DNA of 64,000 nt from Gp6-AA40 sp035492455 (GCA_035492455.1 DATJJE010000016.1:62001-126000); one strand, 5' to 3'. Counted from the first letter of the stretch, positions 17,802-26,858 are shown. The notes: generated from the sequence alone by a model not told the origin. Program-made: numbers and translations.

Positions 17802-18755
17802 TTATTTCGATTTGTCTGCAGCCCTCGCCGCGCTCAGCATGTGCTCGAGTCCGAGATTGCCTTCGTGGCAGGCGTACTCGTAAATCAGCCCCTCGATGCG
17901 GTTCCATGGCAGCTTCGCCGTCCATGGACGCGTCCACGTGTCCGGATCTGACACGGTGAACTCGTAGTCGATCGTGCGATCGCTCGTGCGCGTGAAACGC
18001 TCGACCAGCGTCATATTCTTCGTCGCGTACTGGAACGTGGAGCCCCGGCCTTCATCCGTGAAGTTCGTCGTCTCGACGACGAGCGTGTTGCCCTCCCAGT
18101 GGCCGCGCGAATCACCGAGCCACTGGCGCACGCCCGACGGCAGATGCGGCTGTTTCCCGATCGGAATCATGCGTGTCTCGTGCATCTGCTCCTGCAGGAT
18201 GGCAACCATGCCGGGCGACTGCACGATCTCGTAGTTGTTGTTGTAGCCGGTAGAGAGGCGCGGCAGCGCCGAGCGGATGATGCAGCGGCTGTAGACGTCG
18301 AAGTCGAGCCACGACGCGGCGAACTTCTCGTTGTCCGCGGCTTTCGTATCGGCGGCGCGGCGCTTCTGCGCTTCTGGCGTCAGCGGTGGAATCTTCCCGT
18401 CCGGCGGATTGACGATGAGCGAGGTGCGGCGATCGGCGACGATCTTGTTGCCGCGATCCCACCACACCTGGTTGTAGGCAAGATTGACGTCCTGCACGGT
18501 GCCGGGGTTGCGATTGTCCACGTTGCCGGCCTGCACGAGCCGCTTCTCGTAGGCCGCGGCTTCTGCTTCTGTGAGCACTGGCTTGTCCTTGAACTCGGCG
18601 GGACGCTCGAGCGGCGTCAGTGTCTGGTTGGACCACGTGCCCTGAAGATCCGGATCGCCCCAGGGTGTTCGCCATTGGCTCTTCGCCGCCTGCGCACCAA
18701 GCGACGCCAGCGCCACTACGAAGAGCGCCGCAATAGCGGTTGCCACTGCCCGCAT
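17802..18755 (-). CDS. Secreted 'PDLSGVW' family protein
   Basis: A 317-residue protein with a signal peptide (IAALFVVALASLGAQA) and the family opening WGDPDLQGTWSNQTLTPLERP. Conserved blocks follow: SRCIIRSALPRL, HWEGNTLVVETTNFTDEG, LVERFTRTSDRTIDYEFTVSDPDTW and ACHEGNLGLEHML. It keeps more of the family C-terminus than its two paralogues in this operon. Thirteen bases upstream of the receptor gene and 10 downstream of a DUF6152 gene. No catalytic motif is recognisable. Confidence 0.82.
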   Translation of the reverse strand: MRAVATAIAALFVVALASLGAQAAKSQWRTPWGDPDLQGTWSNQTLTPLERPAEFKDKPVLTEAEAAAYEKRLVQAGNVDNRNPGTVQDVNLAYNQVWWDRGNKIVADRRTSLIVNPPDGKIPPLTPEAQKRRAADTKAADNEKFAASWLDFDVYSRCIIRSALPRLSTGYNNNYEIVQSPGMVAILQEQMHETRMIPIGKQPHLPSGVRQWLGDSRGHWEGNTLVVETTNFTDEGRGSTFQYATKNMTLVERFTRTSDRTIDYEFTVSDPDTWTRPWTAKLPWNRIEGLIYEYACHEGNLGLEHMLSAARAADKSK

Positions 18756-18765
18756 CCGATCCTCC

Positions 18766-19173
18766 TTACTTGCTCTGTGCGTCGTTGCCGACCGACGAGC
18801 CCATCAAGAGCTTGCGGCCGTCTGGCAACGTCATGTCGCGCCCGTTGGCGCGTTTGGCGCCGTCGCGAGCTTCATACCCGCTCACCACGATTTCAGTACC
18901 CACCGGCAGCGCATCGCGCGTGAATCCGAGACGGAACAGTGTGTTCGGTGTGCCCGCCTCGATTCCCCAGTTCTCGACGGTCCCGTCAGGCTTCTTCACG
19001 TCGATGTAGATCCACGTGTGCGGATTGATCCACGAGACCTTGGTGACGGTCCCCTGAAGCTTGATCGGCTTGTTGACATCGAATTCCGCCGAGAATGAAT
19101 GATGCGCGCCCGCCGTCGTCGCGGTCAGCGCCAGCGCGAATGCCGCAGTCGTAGCGATGTGTGTCAGTCTCAT
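18766..19173 (-). CDS. DUF6152 family periplasmic protein
   Basis: A 135-residue paralogue of the protein at 14446-14850: signal peptide ending AGAHHS, then HHSFSAEFDVNKPIKLQGTVTKVSWINPHTWIYIDVK and a C-terminal GRDMTLPDGRKLLMG. The ATG has GAGGAA upstream and overlaps the stop of the upstream gene by four bases, so the two are translationally coupled. Confidence 0.88.
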   Translation of the reverse strand: MRLTHIATTAAFALALTATTAGAHHSFSAEFDVNKPIKLQGTVTKVSWINPHTWIYIDVKKPDGTVENWGIEAGTPNTLFRLGFTRDALPVGTEIVVSGYEARDGAKRANGRDMTLPDGRKLLMGSSVGNDAQSK

Positions 19174-19982
19174 TTCTTCCTCAGATGGCCGTAGATCAAT
19201 TCTTCGGAGAAGGGAACACACTTGAACTCGAGAAACTGCGCGTTCTTTTCCAGCCGCCGATAGAGCGGCACGCTGATCTTCCACGGACGCGTGAACACCT
19301 TCGGGTCCGTCATCGTCGCTTCGTACTGGATGACGTTGTCGTTGACCGGCGTATAGCGCTCCACGACGTTCAATTGTTCGCTATGGAAGTTGCCGGCGCG
19401 ATCGAACCAGGTGTCTTCGATCTGATTGGTCACGTTGACGACCAGCGTATCGCCTTCCCATTTCGCGCGCGACCACCCCATCCAGGCATCGGCCGGACTC
19501 TCGCCAACATCCGTCATGTGGAGGATGCGGCTCGCGCTCGCGAACGGATAGGCAATGATGATCTCGTTGTTGCCCTGAATGATTTCAAAGGGAAAGGGCA
19601 TGTACGTGGCACGCGGCACGCCGGGCATGTAGCACTTGGCCTCCGGATCCTCCGTCCACCGGTTCTTGAAGTTCTCCTTCTGTTTGTCCGCCGCCCACGG
19701 CTGATACGGAACGTCCCCGCCCTCGACGACGCCCACGCCGGCCGGTTCGGAGAAAAGCGCACCGAATTGCGGCGGGCCCGGACGTGCACTGTGCGCGCGG
19801 ATGTCCCAGTTCGCTTCGGTCATCGCCTGCCAAAGACCGTTGAGGTTGGGATGTCCGGCAAGGCGCCCGCCTCCGCCTGTCGGCTTCGGAGCGGCAGGCG
19901 CTGTTCGGGATGACGGCGTTTGACCGTTGATCTGGAGAGCGGTCGCGACGAGCAGAATCGCAACGAATGGAAGTTTTCCCAA
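19170..19982 (-). CDS. Secreted 'PDLSGVW' family protein
   Basis: A 270-residue protein with a signal peptide (FVAILLVATALQINGQ), a Pro/Gly linker and the diverged family opening GHPNLNGLWQAM. It shares KWEGDTLVVNVTN, FHSEQLNVVERYT and IQYEATMTDPKVFTRPW with its paralogues. The start appears to be TTG with AGGACGGG upstream. It is the first gene of a minus-strand operon extending to 13586 and is divergent from the lipoprotein gene at 20039, so its promoter must lie in the 56-base gap. Confidence 0.78.
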   Translation of the reverse strand: MGKLPFVAILLVATALQINGQTPSSRTAPAAPKPTGGGGRLAGHPNLNGLWQAMTEANWDIRAHSARPGPPQFGALFSEPAGVGVVEGGDVPYQPWAADKQKENFKNRWTEDPEAKCYMPGVPRATYMPFPFEIIQGNNEIIIAYPFASASRILHMTDVGESPADAWMGWSRAKWEGDTLVVNVTNQIEDTWFDRAGNFHSEQLNVVERYTPVNDNVIQYEATMTDPKVFTRPWKISVPLYRRLEKNAQFLEFKCVPFSEELIYGHLRKK

Positions 19983-20038
19983 TGTGCCCGTCCTGAGGCG
20001 GCCCTTAGATAACTCCGATCGAAGTTGGAGTCAATGTT

Positions 20039-20536
20039 ATGGTCTCCGGTGTGTGCAGGTTAGCGGCCCTGCTCTGTGCGGTCATGACCGTTGCGTCGTG
20101 TGGTGATGGCGTCCGTAGCGCCGCCCCGACCGCGCCAGCGCCTCTGCCAACGGCGGCGATTGTTCCGACCCCACAACCGGTGCCGCCGCGGATCGGCAGC
20201 TATCCTCCGATTACCGGACCGGGTCGCATCTTCATCTACCGGGATTCACCGTATCCGCGCGTTCAGGACTACACGCTCAACTCGCGGTTTGTGCTGTACG
20301 ACGACGGCCACTTTGCGCTGCAGTTCGACCGACCCGCTCCCGGCGGCGAATACCGCGGAACATACGCCATCAACGGGCGTACTGTGGATTTCAAATGGGA
20401 GGGCTGGAGCGTCGCGGGGCCGTGGGGGGCCGACGCGACGCTCGAGGGCGATGTGTTGAGCGTCCGCTACAACTTGATCATGCAGTTGACGGACTTCGAG
20501 GACGCCAACTACCTGAGGGATTTCTCAGTTCGTTGA
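20039..20536 (+). CDS. Small lipoprotein
   Basis: A 165-residue predicted lipoprotein: signal peptide ending VMTVASC, a Pro-Thr linker (APTAPAPLPTAAIVPTPQPVPP), then a compact domain with FVLYDDGHFALQFDR, GEYRGTYAINGRTVDFKWEG and GDVLSVRYN strands. Its strand pattern resembles lipocalin-like or beta-sandwich domains reporting a background signal, but I do not recognise the family. The 3' end overlaps the convergent NHL gene by 12 bases. Confidence 0.75.
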   Translation: MVSGVCRLAALLCAVMTVASCGDGVRSAAPTAPAPLPTAAIVPTPQPVPPRIGSYPPITGPGRIFIYRDSPYPRVQDYTLNSRFVLYDDGHFALQFDRPAPGGEYRGTYAINGRTVDFKWEGWSVAGPWGADATLEGDVLSVRYNLIMQLTDFEDANYLRDFSVR

Positions 20537-21805
20537 CGTCGACTTGTACCGCAGTTCCTGTCCAACGAGCTTTGCCGGATCGGCACCTGGCTTCGGCCGG
20601 AACTTCTGCACGCGTCCGTTGAACACTTCCGCCAGATACAGGTTGCCGTCCTGATCGACCGTCATCGAGTGCGGCCCGTTGAACTGACCGACCTGGCGGC
20701 CCGGCCCGCCCCACCCGTATAGATAGTGGCCATTGAGGTCGTACTTGACGATGCGGTTCGTGCCGCCATCGGCGAACCAGAGCGCCTGGTCTGTCGTGAT
20801 CAGGTGCGTATAGGGCGACGAGTTCACGCCCGTCGAGAACATCTCGAGGAACTTGCCGTTCTCGTCGAACACCTGGAAACGGCGATGGCCGCGATCGACA
20901 ACGAACAGCCGGCGATCATTGCTGATCTGAATGCTGTGCACGGTGTTGAACTCGTTGGGACCGGGATTCTTCGGATCCTTCGGCGCGGTCCCCCAGTCCA
21001 TGATGAATTTGCCGTCCTTGTCGAATTTCGCGACGCGCGTGCCGCCGTAGCCGTCGCTGATGAAGAACGTGCCGTCAGGCAGCCACGCAATGTCGGTCGG
21101 CCGGTCGAACAGCCGGCCGCCGTCGCGTCCGCGCTGACCCTTTGTGCCCCACTCCTGTACGAGCTTGCCGTCGTAGGTGAACTTGTAAATCTTGTGCAGC
21201 TGGTCGTCGATGATCCAGACGTGCTTGTCCGGATCGTACGGATTCATCTTGATCTTGTGCGGCCCGCGACCGCACTTGCCTTCGAAGATCTTGTCGAGGT
21301 CCTTCCACCATTGGACCATCTCGCCGTTCTTGTTCATCACCATGATGACGTGGTGATAGCGGCGCTCCCAGCCGCGCTTCGGCTCGGCATCGCAGGTCGC
21401 GTTCAGGCCATCGCCATTGCCGGTCGCGTTGCCGCGTGATGGTTGCAGCAGCGCGTAGGGAGTCCACGGCTTTGCGCCCTCCGGAAGCGGCAGCTCGCCG
21501 CGCTGCGCGATCCAGATGCGGTCCGGCGTTTCGGCGTACACGGCGCCGACCGACCCCCACGTCCACCCCGCGTGCTTGACGCCGTCCTCCGCGTCCGCGA
21601 GCGGCTTCGGCCAGTCGGGCACCGGTTCGTACGGGCCGAATTCTTCCTGGCCACCCTTCTCCTGCGGCGCCTGACCGGCGGCTGCAGAGGCGGGACCCGC
21701 GGGTGCGCTGGCCGCGTTATTTGATTGGGAACTGCAGCCGGCCGCCATGGCGATTGCCAGCAGGCTTGCGCCAAGGAGGATCCGGAACGACGGCTCTCGA
21801 GTCAT
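20525..21805 (-). CDS. NHL-repeat beta-propeller lipoprotein
   Basis: A 426-residue predicted lipoprotein: signal peptide with lipobox AAGC, an Ala/Pro/Gly linker, then a propeller with blades such as RPTDIAWLPDGTFFISDGYGGTRVAKFD, VHSIQISNDRRLFVVDRGHRRFQVFD and PHSMTVDQDGNLYLAEVFNGRVQKF. It is related to the protein at 11883. An AAAGGAG sequence precedes the ATG at 21805; the open frame extends a further 285 codons upstream, but that part is antisense to the SDR gene and has no signal peptide. Confidence 0.87.
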   Translation of the reverse strand: MTREPSFRILLGASLLAIAMAAGCSSQSNNAASAPAGPASAAAGQAPQEKGGQEEFGPYEPVPDWPKPLADAEDGVKHAGWTWGSVGAVYAETPDRIWIAQRGELPLPEGAKPWTPYALLQPSRGNATGNGDGLNATCDAEPKRGWERRYHHVIMVMNKNGEMVQWWKDLDKIFEGKCGRGPHKIKMNPYDPDKHVWIIDDQLHKIYKFTYDGKLVQEWGTKGQRGRDGGRLFDRPTDIAWLPDGTFFISDGYGGTRVAKFDKDGKFIMDWGTAPKDPKNPGPNEFNTVHSIQISNDRRLFVVDRGHRRFQVFDENGKFLEMFSTGVNSSPYTHLITTDQALWFADGGTNRIVKYDLNGHYLYGWGGPGRQVGQFNGPHSMTVDQDGNLYLAEVFNGRVQKFRPKPGADPAKLVGQELRYKSTSTN

Positions 21806-21886
21806 GCGGTTCTCCTTTGATTGGGGGCTGCAGTGTAGTTCATTTACGAATTTGACGAATTCATTGGGCGGGTTACGCTGAACTGA

Positions 21887-23356
21887 GTGGATAGAAAACA
21901 CCTGCGGGAAATCGCTGAGACACTCGAGCGCATAGCGACGGATCGCAGCCTGCTCGAGGACGTGCCGGCGGAGGAGCGGGCGCGGTTTCTGAAAGCGGTC
22001 GCTAACGTTTATCACCCCGATCGCATTGAGCGGCGGCGTATGGCGAAGGTCGTCGACAAGCAGCGCAAGGCCGCACGCGTCAAACGGGACGACGGTGTGC
22101 TGCACGAGACCGGCATTCGGGCGTTGCGGCGGAAGCCGGTGTTCACAACGCCGAACTATTTTCTCGAAGGGCCGGCGGAAGGCGGCGCCTGCGCACAGGA
22201 GAACTCGCACGCTCCAAATCGCAACTCCCAAGAGCTTCTGCACTGCTACGTGTGTAAGTCGAAGTTCACGCAGATTCATCACTTCTACGATCAAATGTGT
22301 CCTGCGTGCGCGGAGTTGAACCACCGCAAGCGAACGGAGCTTGCCGATCTCAGAGGCCGCGTCGCGTTGCTGACGGGCGGGCGCGTGAAGATCGGCTACC
22401 AGGCGGGACTCAAGCTCTTGCGCTGCGGTGCGCATCTGATCGTGACGACACGATTCCCGCGCGACTGCGCCGCTCGCTACTCGCAGGAGCCGGACTTCGA
22501 TGAATGGAGGGATCGGCTGGAGATCTTCGGACTCGACTTGCGGCACACGCCCAGCGTCGAGGCCTTCTGCCACGAGCTGCTGACCGCGCGCAGCCGCCTG
22601 GACTTCATCATCAACAACGCCTGCCAGACTGTTCGTCGTCCGCCGGACTTCTATGCCCACATGATGGCCCTCGAGGCGGGTAGGGCGAGAGTGGCGGGTG
22701 AAGCGGGACCAGCGGAAAGGGCGTTAGTGAAATCGGTCGGCCCGCACGCGCTGATGACATCCGCCCAGATGTCTCAGATTGCGCTGCTTCCCGAAGATCG
22801 AAACGGGCAGGTTGAACTCTTCCCCGCGGGACAACTCGATCAGGACCTCCAGCAGATCGACTTGCGCGGACGCAATTCGTGGCGTCTGCTGCTGCACGAA
22901 GTCTCCTCGGTGGAGCTGCTCGAAGTGCATCTGGTCAACGCCGTTGCGCCGTTCATTTTCAACGCGCGCCTGAAGACGCTGATGCTCCGCACACCCGGCC
23001 GCGACAAGCACATCGTCAATGTGTCGGCGATGGAGGGGCAGTTCTATCGAAACTTCAAGACGACGCGCCATCCGCACACGAACATGGCGAAGGCGGCGTT
23101 GAACATGATGACGCGCACGTCAGCCGCCGATTACCACGGCTGCGGCATCCACATGAACAGCGTCGATACGGGGTGGATCACCGACGAAGATCCCGCCGAG
23201 ATCGCCGCGCGCAAAACCGCGGAGCAGCGCTTCCATCCGCCCTTGGACATCGTCGACGGCGCCGCCCGCATCGTCGATCCGATCATCGACGGCTTCAACG
23301 CGGGCACGCACGTCTGGGGACAGTTTCTGAAGGACTACGCGCCAACTGACTGGTGA
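21887..23356 (+). CDS. SDR oxidoreductase with N-terminal zinc-ribbon extension
   Basis: A 489-residue protein. Residues 1-110 are an alpha-helical region (AETLERIATDRSLLEDV). A zinc-ribbon-like CYVCKSKF...CPAC follows near 121-143, then a short-chain dehydrogenase/reductase domain. The nucleotide site is atypical (ALLTGGRVKIGYQAG); NNACQT and the VSAMEGQFYRNFK...HTNMAKAALNMM region stand in for the usual NNAG and YxxxK. Substrate is unknown. The start is GTG without a ribosome site. A segment AQENSHAPNRNSQELL before the zinc motif looks like low-complexity insert DNA. The 3' end overlaps the convergent DsbA-like gene by 22 bases. Confidence 0.85.
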   Translation: MDRKHLREIAETLERIATDRSLLEDVPAEERARFLKAVANVYHPDRIERRRMAKVVDKQRKAARVKRDDGVLHETGIRALRRKPVFTTPNYFLEGPAEGGACAQENSHAPNRNSQELLHCYVCKSKFTQIHHFYDQMCPACAELNHRKRTELADLRGRVALLTGGRVKIGYQAGLKLLRCGAHLIVTTRFPRDCAARYSQEPDFDEWRDRLEIFGLDLRHTPSVEAFCHELLTARSRLDFIINNACQTVRRPPDFYAHMMALEAGRARVAGEAGPAERALVKSVGPHALMTSAQMSQIALLPEDRNGQVELFPAGQLDQDLQQIDLRGRNSWRLLLHEVSSVELLEVHLVNAVAPFIFNARLKTLMLRTPGRDKHIVNVSAMEGQFYRNFKTTRHPHTNMAKAALNMMTRTSAADYHGCGIHMNSVDTGWITDEDPAEIAARKTAEQRFHPPLDIVDGAARIVDPIIDGFNAGTHVWGQFLKDYAPTDW

Positions 23357-23976
23357 GCGCGCTCGAACACGTCGAGAAAGACATTCGATGGTTGCGCGCC
23401 GCTTACCGCGTAGCGTTCGTCAAATACGAAGAAGGGCACGCCAGTCACCCCCAGGCGGCGTGCGATGTCGATGTCGGTGGTTACCGCATCGGCAAACCGG
23501 TTCTCACGCAGCGTGGCCGCAGCTTCGCCGTCGTCGAGTCCTGCATCCGCTCCCAGATCCACGAGCGACGCCGCGTCGAATACGGATCGCTGTTCGGTGA
23601 AGTAGGCGCGAAAGAGCCTTTCGATGACCGCGTCCTGAAGGCCGCGCTCGAGACCGAGGTGCACGAGTTGGTGCGCATCGAATGTGTTGCCGGTCAGGGT
23701 GCCCTCGAGATGAAACTCCAGACCTTCCACTGCGGCGGTCTCGGTCATCCGCACATCCATCTCGATCGCCTGCGCCGACGAGAGGCGGTACTTCCGCATC
23801 AACATCTCGCGGCGATTTGAGGTCTGGTCGCGCGCCGCGGCGGGGTTCAGTTGAAACGCGTGATGAACGACGTGCACCTCGTCGCGATCGTCGAACCGCG
23901 CGAGAGCTGTTTCGAAACGACGTTTACCGACGTAGCACCACGGACAGACGATGTCGGACCAGATATCGACGCGCAT
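23335..23976 (-). CDS. DsbA-family (FrnE-like) oxidoreductase
   Basis: A 213-residue thioredoxin-fold protein with no signal peptide. The CPWC active site is at residues 11-14 (SDIVCPWCYVGKRRFE), the cis-proline loop is GVTGVPFFVFDE, and the helical insert carries GNTFDAHQLVHLG, all typical of the cytoplasmic FrnE/2-hydroxychromene-isomerase-like branch. Likely a disulfide oxidoreductase or isomerase; FrnE in Deinococcus acts in oxidative stress. Three bases separate it from the cupin gene. Confidence 0.92.
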   Translation of the reverse strand: MRVDIWSDIVCPWCYVGKRRFETALARFDDRDEVHVVHHAFQLNPAAARDQTSNRREMLMRKYRLSSAQAIEMDVRMTETAAVEGLEFHLEGTLTGNTFDAHQLVHLGLERGLQDAVIERLFRAYFTEQRSVFDAASLVDLGADAGLDDGEAAATLRENRFADAVTTDIDIARRLGVTGVPFFVFDERYAVSGAQPSNVFLDVFERAHQSVGA

Positions 23977-23979
23977 TCC

Positions 23980-24399
23980 CTATTGTCGCGCCAACGCGAT
24001 AGCTAATGCGCGCGCGGCATTCTCATCCATTGCGACACCGCTCCCGCTCTTGAGCGCAAACAGCTCTATCCATCGGACTGTGCGATCGTTCGGGTTGTGG
24101 AACCCGTGCGAGGTGCCTCCCTTCAAGAAGTACGCCTGCCACGGGCCGAGGTGGACAGTCGGTTGACCTTCGATGAGCAAATCCATCGGAGCATCCGTCG
24201 TGACATAGACGTGCCACATCGCCTCCGGATGCATATGGAGCGGCCGTGTATCGTTGGCGGGGATCTCCACCTGCACGACGCGCGTCTCCGGCGTGTCAAG
24301 AATGCGCGTGACCTTCACTTGCGCGGCGGCGGGCGTCGCGACTGCCAGCGCAAGGAGGAGTGCGGCCTCACGGCATCTTGCAACTGAAACTTTCGGCAT
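23980..24399 (-). CDS. Secreted cupin-domain protein
   Basis: A 139-residue protein with a signal peptide (LLLALAVATPAAAQ) and one cupin barrel. The first motif is RPLHMHPEAMWHVYV (His-x-His and a more distal His), the second is GTSHGFHNPNDRTVRWIEL. The usual first-motif glutamate is replaced around EAMWH, so metal binding may differ. It overlaps the start of its own coding frame with the 3' end of the tannase-like gene by 32 bases, suggesting co-transcription. Confidence 0.83.
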   Translation of the reverse strand: MPKVSVARCREAALLLALAVATPAAAQVKVTRILDTPETRVVQVEIPANDTRPLHMHPEAMWHVYVTTDAPMDLLIEGQPTVHLGPWQAYFLKGGTSHGFHNPNDRTVRWIELFALKSGSGVAMDENAARALAIALARQ

Positions 24400-25909
24400 C
24401 GTTCGTACTCCCGTTGCCCGAATAAACGGCGGTTTGCGGATACGGACAGAGCGGCCGCGTCATGTCGACGCGGTTGTTCGAGATGTGTGCCGCTTCGATG
24501 CGTGTGGGCGCCGTCGACGTTGCGCGCCAGCGATCCAGTGCCGCAACCCAGTTCACTTGATTCGGCCCTGGGCCGCCCGCGCAGTGGAACATGCCTGGCG
24601 CCATGAACAGGCGGATGAAGTCCTCCTGCTTTCCAGGCATCGCTTCGAGCACACTCGAGTAGTAGTTGATGGTGTTCTGTGGCGGAATCAGGTTATCCGC
24701 CCATCCATGGTAGAGCAGGAGCTTCCCGCCGTGCGCCTTGAACGCGCGCAAATCGGGCTTCGTCGCGTCGAGAACGGGACTGATTTTCTGTTCAACGAGG
24801 GCGAGGTCGCGCTCCAGATCAAATGTTCGTACGTCCCACGACGGATCGCCATACGCGAGCTGAAACGATCCCGCGGCAACCGCGAGCGGCTGCGGCGTAT
24901 CGAGATACGCGGCCCATCCAGACTCGCTGCCCCGTTCTTTTCCCGGAAACACGACTCGACCGGTCCGATCGTTGACTGACGTATACATCCTCCTCGCCGA
25001 TTCGACCTGCGAGGGCGTAAGGCACGCGTTCGTGGAGGATTCACGGCACTGGAGCACGGCTGGATCGAACGTGCAGGCCTTGGGGTTGCTGATGATTCCG
25101 TCAGTGATGCCGTCGCTCTGATCGCATGCCTGAATAACTGCGCGGTTAAGCATTGCAAGCGACGCTGCAGGAATCTTTCCCGCAGGATCCTTGAACACAG
25201 GTTTCGATACGGACATGTCCCACGCGTGCATGTGCGCCCAGTTGTTCGCCGGGGCTCCCGCAACGATTCCATCGAAATCGTTTGGATACTTCTGGGCGGC
25301 CATAAGACCCTGACGGCCTCCGGTCGAGCATCCATTCCAGTACGAGCGCGCCGGTGCCCGATCGTAGAAAGCGGCGATGACTGCCTTTGCGGCAACGGCC
25401 ATCTCGTGAACGGAACGCTCGCCGAGATCGAGCAGCTTTTCCGGATGTCCGATGGCGAACACCGAGTTCGCACCCTTATGGCCGGTATCCGTGGCGGCCG
25501 TGGCGTACCCGTCCTGCAGCGCATACGCCATTCCGGGATAGGTGATGCTGCCCGCCCAGCCGCCATTGCCGACTTCCTGGAATTTGCCATTCCAGTTCCG
25601 AAGCGGCAGCCAGATTTCGCCTTCGATGTTGGAGTCCGCGCTCGGCTTCAACGTGATCGCGACGCGGCAGAACGCCGGCAGCTGGACTGATGGAGTTGTT
25701 CCGTTCGTGGCGCCAGCGGGTTGCACCGTGGCGGTGCCGTTGGTGAGGAGCCACGCCGCGGCAGCCTGCCGAGTCGCCAACGTGATGCTCACCTTCGGCA
25801 ACGTCAACGAAGCTATTCGTTCGCAGCTTCCCGACTGCTGTGCAAACAGTAACGACGGCCAACCTACGACGACCACAGCCGCCAACAGCATGTAAGGTCG
25901 GCACATCAT
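24368..25909 (-). CDS. Tannase/feruloyl-esterase family protein
   Basis: A 513-residue secreted alpha/beta hydrolase. Signal peptide MLLAAVVVVGWPSLLFAQ; conserved blocks are WNGKFQEVGNGGWAG, ATDTGHKG, YWNGCSTGGRQGLMAAQKYP (nucleophile elbow GCSTGG), GIVAGAPANNW, YHGWADNLIPPQNTINYY and MFHCAGGPG, giving the Ser-Asp-His triad. Two cysteines near the active Ser (GCS and MFHC) match the disulfide known in tannases. The ATG at 25909 has GGGAGGTG upstream; the longer frame includes heptad-repeat-encoded residues and is rejected. Likely cleaves aromatic esters. Confidence 0.92.
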   Translation of the reverse strand: MMCRPYMLLAAVVVVGWPSLLFAQQSGSCERIASLTLPKVSITLATRQAAAAWLLTNGTATVQPAGATNGTTPSVQLPAFCRVAITLKPSADSNIEGEIWLPLRNWNGKFQEVGNGGWAGSITYPGMAYALQDGYATAATDTGHKGANSVFAIGHPEKLLDLGERSVHEMAVAAKAVIAAFYDRAPARSYWNGCSTGGRQGLMAAQKYPNDFDGIVAGAPANNWAHMHAWDMSVSKPVFKDPAGKIPAASLAMLNRAVIQACDQSDGITDGIISNPKACTFDPAVLQCRESSTNACLTPSQVESARRMYTSVNDRTGRVVFPGKERGSESGWAAYLDTPQPLAVAAGSFQLAYGDPSWDVRTFDLERDLALVEQKISPVLDATKPDLRAFKAHGGKLLLYHGWADNLIPPQNTINYYSSVLEAMPGKQEDFIRLFMAPGMFHCAGGPGPNQVNWVAALDRWRATSTAPTRIEAAHISNNRVDMTRPLCPYPQTAVYSGNGSTNDAESFSCKMP

Positions 25910-25948
25910 CAGCACCTCCCGTCGGCGAATTCTAACGTGGTTGCATCG

Positions 25949-25979
25949 TTGGATCTTGGATCTTGGATCTTGGAGCTTA
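25949..25979 (+). repeat. Heptad (CTTGGAN) tandem repeat
   Basis: Three CTTGGAT units and one CTTGGAG unit. On the minus strand the array starts TAAGCTCCAAG, where TAA is the stop codon of the metallophosphoesterase gene; it therefore lies in that gene's immediate 3' end and upstream of the tannase-like gene. Confidence 0.85.
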
Positions 25980-26855
25980 ATGACAAATTCCCGCCCCTGT
26001 ATCGGCCGCCGCACCGGTGCCGGTGAGGAATGCCCATGAATAGCTGTCGGGACCGAGTGTCAACTGCAGGACACCGAATGCGCTGAGCCGTGCATCGCTG
26101 TTCGCGTGCACCGAGCCGCTCGTCATCATCTCCCCTCCGCCGGTGCCGACGACGAACTCGCGAATGCCGCGTACGGGGTCGAGTTTGCCGTCGGCGTCCT
26201 GTGGAGCGAACCGTTCGTACAGATGATCGTGGCCGACGACGACGACTTCGGCGCCGGCCGCGTAGAGTGCTTGCCACAATGGTCGTGTGGCGCGGTTATC
26301 TCCATGCGGACCCGAACTGAAGAGTGGATGGTGCCAGTACGCGAGCGAACACCGCGCTCCGCTATCCGCCAGTTCATTGCGCAGCCACTGACCCTGGGCC
26401 GAGTTCGCGTCCATCGGGATATTGCTGTTCAGCGAAAGGATCTCCCAGTTGCCTTCGCGATAGGCGTAGTAACCGAGTCCCGCCGGTCCCGCGCGCTCTC
26501 CAAAATAATCAAAGTAGGGAATCGCGCCCGGCGCGTCGTAGTCATGATTGCCGGGAGAGGGCCGGGTTCGCGCCTTGTGACGGCCCCAGGTCGGGTCATA
26601 ACAATTCAGAAAATCACCGGTCGTTCCGGAGGGGTAGGCGTTGTCGCCTGCCGTGAAGATCGTTCCCTGCAGACCGTCGAGCAGTTTGGCCGTTGCTTCG
26701 GTGCCCTGTGAGCCACAAGCCGCAATGTCGCCCGCACCAATCAGCACGGTCGTCGCTGAATCGCCGGCAGACCGAATCGACGTCGGACGGGTGACGTCCC
26801 ATCCACATGCCACGACGACGACAAACCCGAGCACCAGGGCGACGGCTCGACGCAC
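25977..26855 (-). CDS. Secreted metallophosphoesterase
   Basis: A 292-residue calcineurin-like phosphoesterase with a signal peptide (VALVLGFVVVVACG, possibly a lipoprotein at the Cys). All five family motifs are visible: GAGDIAACG, GDNAYPSG, GNHDY, YWHHPLFSSG and GHDHLYER. The arrangement resembles purple-acid-phosphatase-like secreted alkaline phosphatases. It starts 3 bases after the CotH gene, so it is the last member of the polyphosphate-associated cluster and could release phosphate outside the cytoplasm (inference). The start is GTG. Confidence 0.92.
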   Translation of the reverse strand: MRRAVALVLGFVVVVACGWDVTRPTSIRSAGDSATTVLIGAGDIAACGSQGTEATAKLLDGLQGTIFTAGDNAYPSGTTGDFLNCYDPTWGRHKARTRPSPGNHDYDAPGAIPYFDYFGERAGPAGLGYYAYREGNWEILSLNSNIPMDANSAQGQWLRNELADSGARCSLAYWHHPLFSSGPHGDNRATRPLWQALYAAGAEVVVVGHDHLYERFAPQDADGKLDPVRGIREFVVGTGGGEMMTSGSVHANSDARLSAFGVLQLTLGPDSYSWAFLTGTGAAADTGAGICH

Positions 26856-26858
26856 GCG

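Noticed and set aside
21806..22660. N-terminal extension of the NHL lipoprotein to 711 residues
   Set aside because: The extension is antisense to the SDR gene; the lipoprotein signal peptide and AAAGGAG ribosome site place the start at 21805.
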